Positions 62,531 through 64,000 of a stretch of 64,000 nt of DNA are shown piece by piece. Below the pieces are notes generated by a model. That model had not been told where the DNA came from, did not search any database, and was given only the letters and a program-made list of their open reading frames with translations. Source of the stretch: Mesorhizobium caraganae (GTDB taxonomy: Bacteria > Pseudomonadota > Alphaproteobacteria > Rhizobiales > Rhizobiaceae); NCBI RefSeq assembly GCF_016836705.1, contig NZ_JAFCGY010000002.1, forward strand, positions 248,001 to 312,000. The letters are read 5' to 3'. A program made the translations under genes and the position numbers. Numbering within the stretch: the stretch's first letter is position 1; each line of letters opens with the position of its first letter.

Positions 62531-64000
62531 TCAGTCCCACACCAACAACAACTTGCGCCAGAAAGCATTGGACGGCATCGGCTTCGAACCGCGTGGCAGC
62601 CGGATTGCCAGATAGATCGTCAACCACTTGCGATCGATCTCGCGGATCGAAACTTTCAGGTCATGCAGTTCGAAAGGTCTCGAGACGCGCGTCCATCCGG
62701 AGAATGACAAGGCGCCGACAGGAGCATCGTGTTTCCACACGAGTTTTTCTTCCTGCCTGCCCAGCGCCATGGCGAACTCGAATGGGGATGCGTCATCGTG
62801 AGCGATCTCCACCGTCGCGATGACACTTCTGGCAAAGGCCGGAAAGGCCGAATTGAGGGCGGCAACAACCGGGCCATGCGTGTTCGGCCGCAGGAATATG
62901 CCGCCATTGTCACCGGCGATGAGCAGCGTCGGCAGCTCGGACGGATAGTCCGTCACAAGCGTCGCACGCTTCATCTCATCATTGGTCATTCGACGCATGC
63001 GTTGGCGCTGTTGCGGTGCGTTGAGGCGCGGGCGCCGCGCGTCGGTCGAAACGACATGGCGGATATGGACGCTCGAAAAGCCGCCAAGTACGCGCGCGTC
63101 CGGGCGGCTGCCGCCGCATTTGACTGCAAACAGCAAATCGCGTCGGCCGGTTGCCGGCGAACTGACGGTCGCCCTTATCTCACGCGCCTCGTGCTGTCGG
63201 CTGACATCGGCCCAACCGCTCCCGCTCTCATCCTCGAGCAGCTGGGCGAGATTGCTGAAGGTCTGGTTTTCTGCGTCCACGATCGCGAGCTGAAACTGCG
63301 CAGAGCCCGTCAGCTCCTCGTCGAGGTAAACCCAACAACTCGCGCTTATGGCGCCCGGCGGGCAGACGCCTTTCAGCAAAGCCATGGTGACATTGCTGCC
63401 CTTGGCTTCGAGGAACAACTGGTCCGGCGATTGTTCGACATAGCTCAACAGGTCCGGATCGGCATCCGGATACGAACTGACATGAGCCAGGCGCATGGGC
63501 TCGGCGGATAGATACTGCTCGCGGTAAAGTGAGGAATGCAACTCCGGCACGGTCTCTTCGGTCGCCGCGTTGAGTATTTCAACCACACCCAGGGCGAAGT
63601 CGGTTCGTCCTGCATGGGCGAGAAGCGAAATTGCGGTATCCGCCCTGCCTTCGCGTGCCGCGATCTCGGCCAGCAACTGCATTGCGTCCGCGGTATTGGC
63701 GGGACCCGTACTCAATCTGAGATACCGCTCGTCGTTGACGCGCAGCTCCAAATTCCAGAGGTTGAGCTCCTTCTCATGATTGTCGGTGTTCGAGCTGATG
63801 CCGAGCTGCACGAACATGTCCGTTTTCGCGAATCTATGCTTTCGAAAGACAGCGATGATCGGCTTGCGATTCCTCAGCCACTCGGCATTTCGATTCATGC
63901 CCGTCGGTGCCGACCGGTACCAATAGAGCGGCTCCGGGACGGGGACGATCTCCAGACCTGCCAGGTCCGCGCGAAGGAAAAACTCCCAATCGCTTGCGGA
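62531..64000 (-). CDS. glycosyltransferase-like protein with large unknown C-terminal domain (5' end missing)
   Basis: The reading frame stays open to the right window edge, so the start lies outside. The visible first residues include DWEFFLRADLAG and VPVPEPLYWYR, a typical family-2 glycosyltransferase C-terminal motif (the catalytic ED-W and a following strand). An internal ATG at 63898 is not the true start. After about residue 60 of the visible part, some 430 residues of unknown type follow, with beta-rich segments (MALLKGVCPPGAISASCWVYLDEEL, VAALNSAFPAF, TRVSRPFELHDLKVSI), possibly a carbohydrate-binding module. It may belong to a polysaccharide gene cluster beyond the window. Confidence 0.65.
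   Translation of the reverse strand, partial: SASDWEFFLRADLAGLEIVPVPEPLYWYRSAPTGMNRNAEWLRNRKPIIAVFRKHRFAKTDMFVQLGISSNTDNHEKELNLWNLELRVNDERYLRLSTGPANTADAMQLLAEIAAREGRADTAISLLAHAGRTDFALGVVEILNAATEETVPELHSSLYREQYLSAEPMRLAHVSSYPDADPDLLSYVEQSPDQLFLEAKGSNVTMALLKGVCPPGAISASCWVYLDEELTGSAQFQLAIVDAENQTFSNLAQLLEDESGSGWADVSRQHEAREIRATVSSPATGRRDLLFAVKCGGSRPDARVLGGFSSVHIRHVVSTDARRPRLNAPQQRQRMRRMTNDEMKRATLVTDYPSELPTLLIAGDNGGIFLRPNTHGPVVAALNSAFPAFARSVIATVEIAHDDASPFEFAMALGRQEEKLVWKHDAPVGALSFSGWTRVSRPFELHDLKVSIREIDRKWLTIYLAIRLPRGSKPMPSNAFWRKLLLVWD

Overview
The window reads as a chromosomal segment of a high-GC alphaproteobacterium of the order Hyphomicrobiales, most likely Mesorhizobium or a close relative. 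The basis is the rhizobial gene neighbourhoods (rpsF-rpsR-rplI, dnaB-radA-cvpA-purF, fabD-fabG-acpP-fabF-mltG-yicC-gmk, lptF-lptG-lptD-surA-pdxA-rsmA), strong GC bias at third codon positions, and small intergenic inverted-repeat elements of the kind common in Mesorhizobium. I saw no rRNA, tRNA, CRISPR array, phage or transposase gene. No database search was possible: family names rest on recognised motifs and remembered homologues.

Layout. 0-14.4 kb: citramalate synthase, a frameshifted RarD-type permease, a glutathione transferase, a CorA/ZntB-type channel, a YciI-like gene divergent from a LysR regulator, a LOG-family nucleotidase, a LysM envelope protein, an ArsR regulator with an Atm1-type ABC exporter, a small monooxygenase behind a SoxR-like operator, an SMP-30 lactonase, and psd-pssA for phosphatidylethanolamine. 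14.4-24.2 kb: a fused acyltransferase/acyl-ACP synthetase, a tautomerase divergent from a second LysR regulator, a probable mmgR/suhB-like small RNA beside a DMT permease, and scattered enzymes and secreted proteins. 24.2-34.8 kb, minus strand: purF, cvpA, radA, an unrecognised low-GC gene, dnaB, an Rsm22-like methyltransferase, ynfA, cfa, rplI, rpsR and rpsF. 35-44 kb: an LTA-synthase-like membrane enzyme, then the fatty-acid cluster, mltG, yicC and gmk. 44-54 kb: the LPS-export/outer-membrane operon lptF-lptG-lptD-surA-pdxA-rsmA, then pepA-holC on the other strand. 54-64 kb: an orphan Tdi1/DUF1851-like gene, a tightly overlapping six-gene operon (ketoacyl synthase III, epimerase-type SDR, metallo-beta-lactamase-fold hydrolase, adenylate-forming enzyme, GNAT-like protein, Rieske oxygenase), a convergent ATP-grasp ligase, and a glycosyltransferase-like gene running off the right edge.

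Much of the window serves the envelope: acyl chains (fab genes), phospholipids (psd, pssA, cfa, the acyltransferase/synthetase), LPS transport (lptD/F/G), peptidoglycan (mltG, LysM). The region that looks least described is 54.8-62.4 kb, whose enzyme set suggests a specialised acyl-derived metabolite. Its parts resemble the condense-reduce-activate logic of OleA/OleD/OleC-type pathways, with added oxidation, acyl transfer and ATP-grasp ligation. The other strongest leads are the small-RNA locus at 18.2 kb, the octamer repeat array with an inverted degenerate partner at 5.9-6.1 kb, and the SoxR-like box at 10.9 kb.
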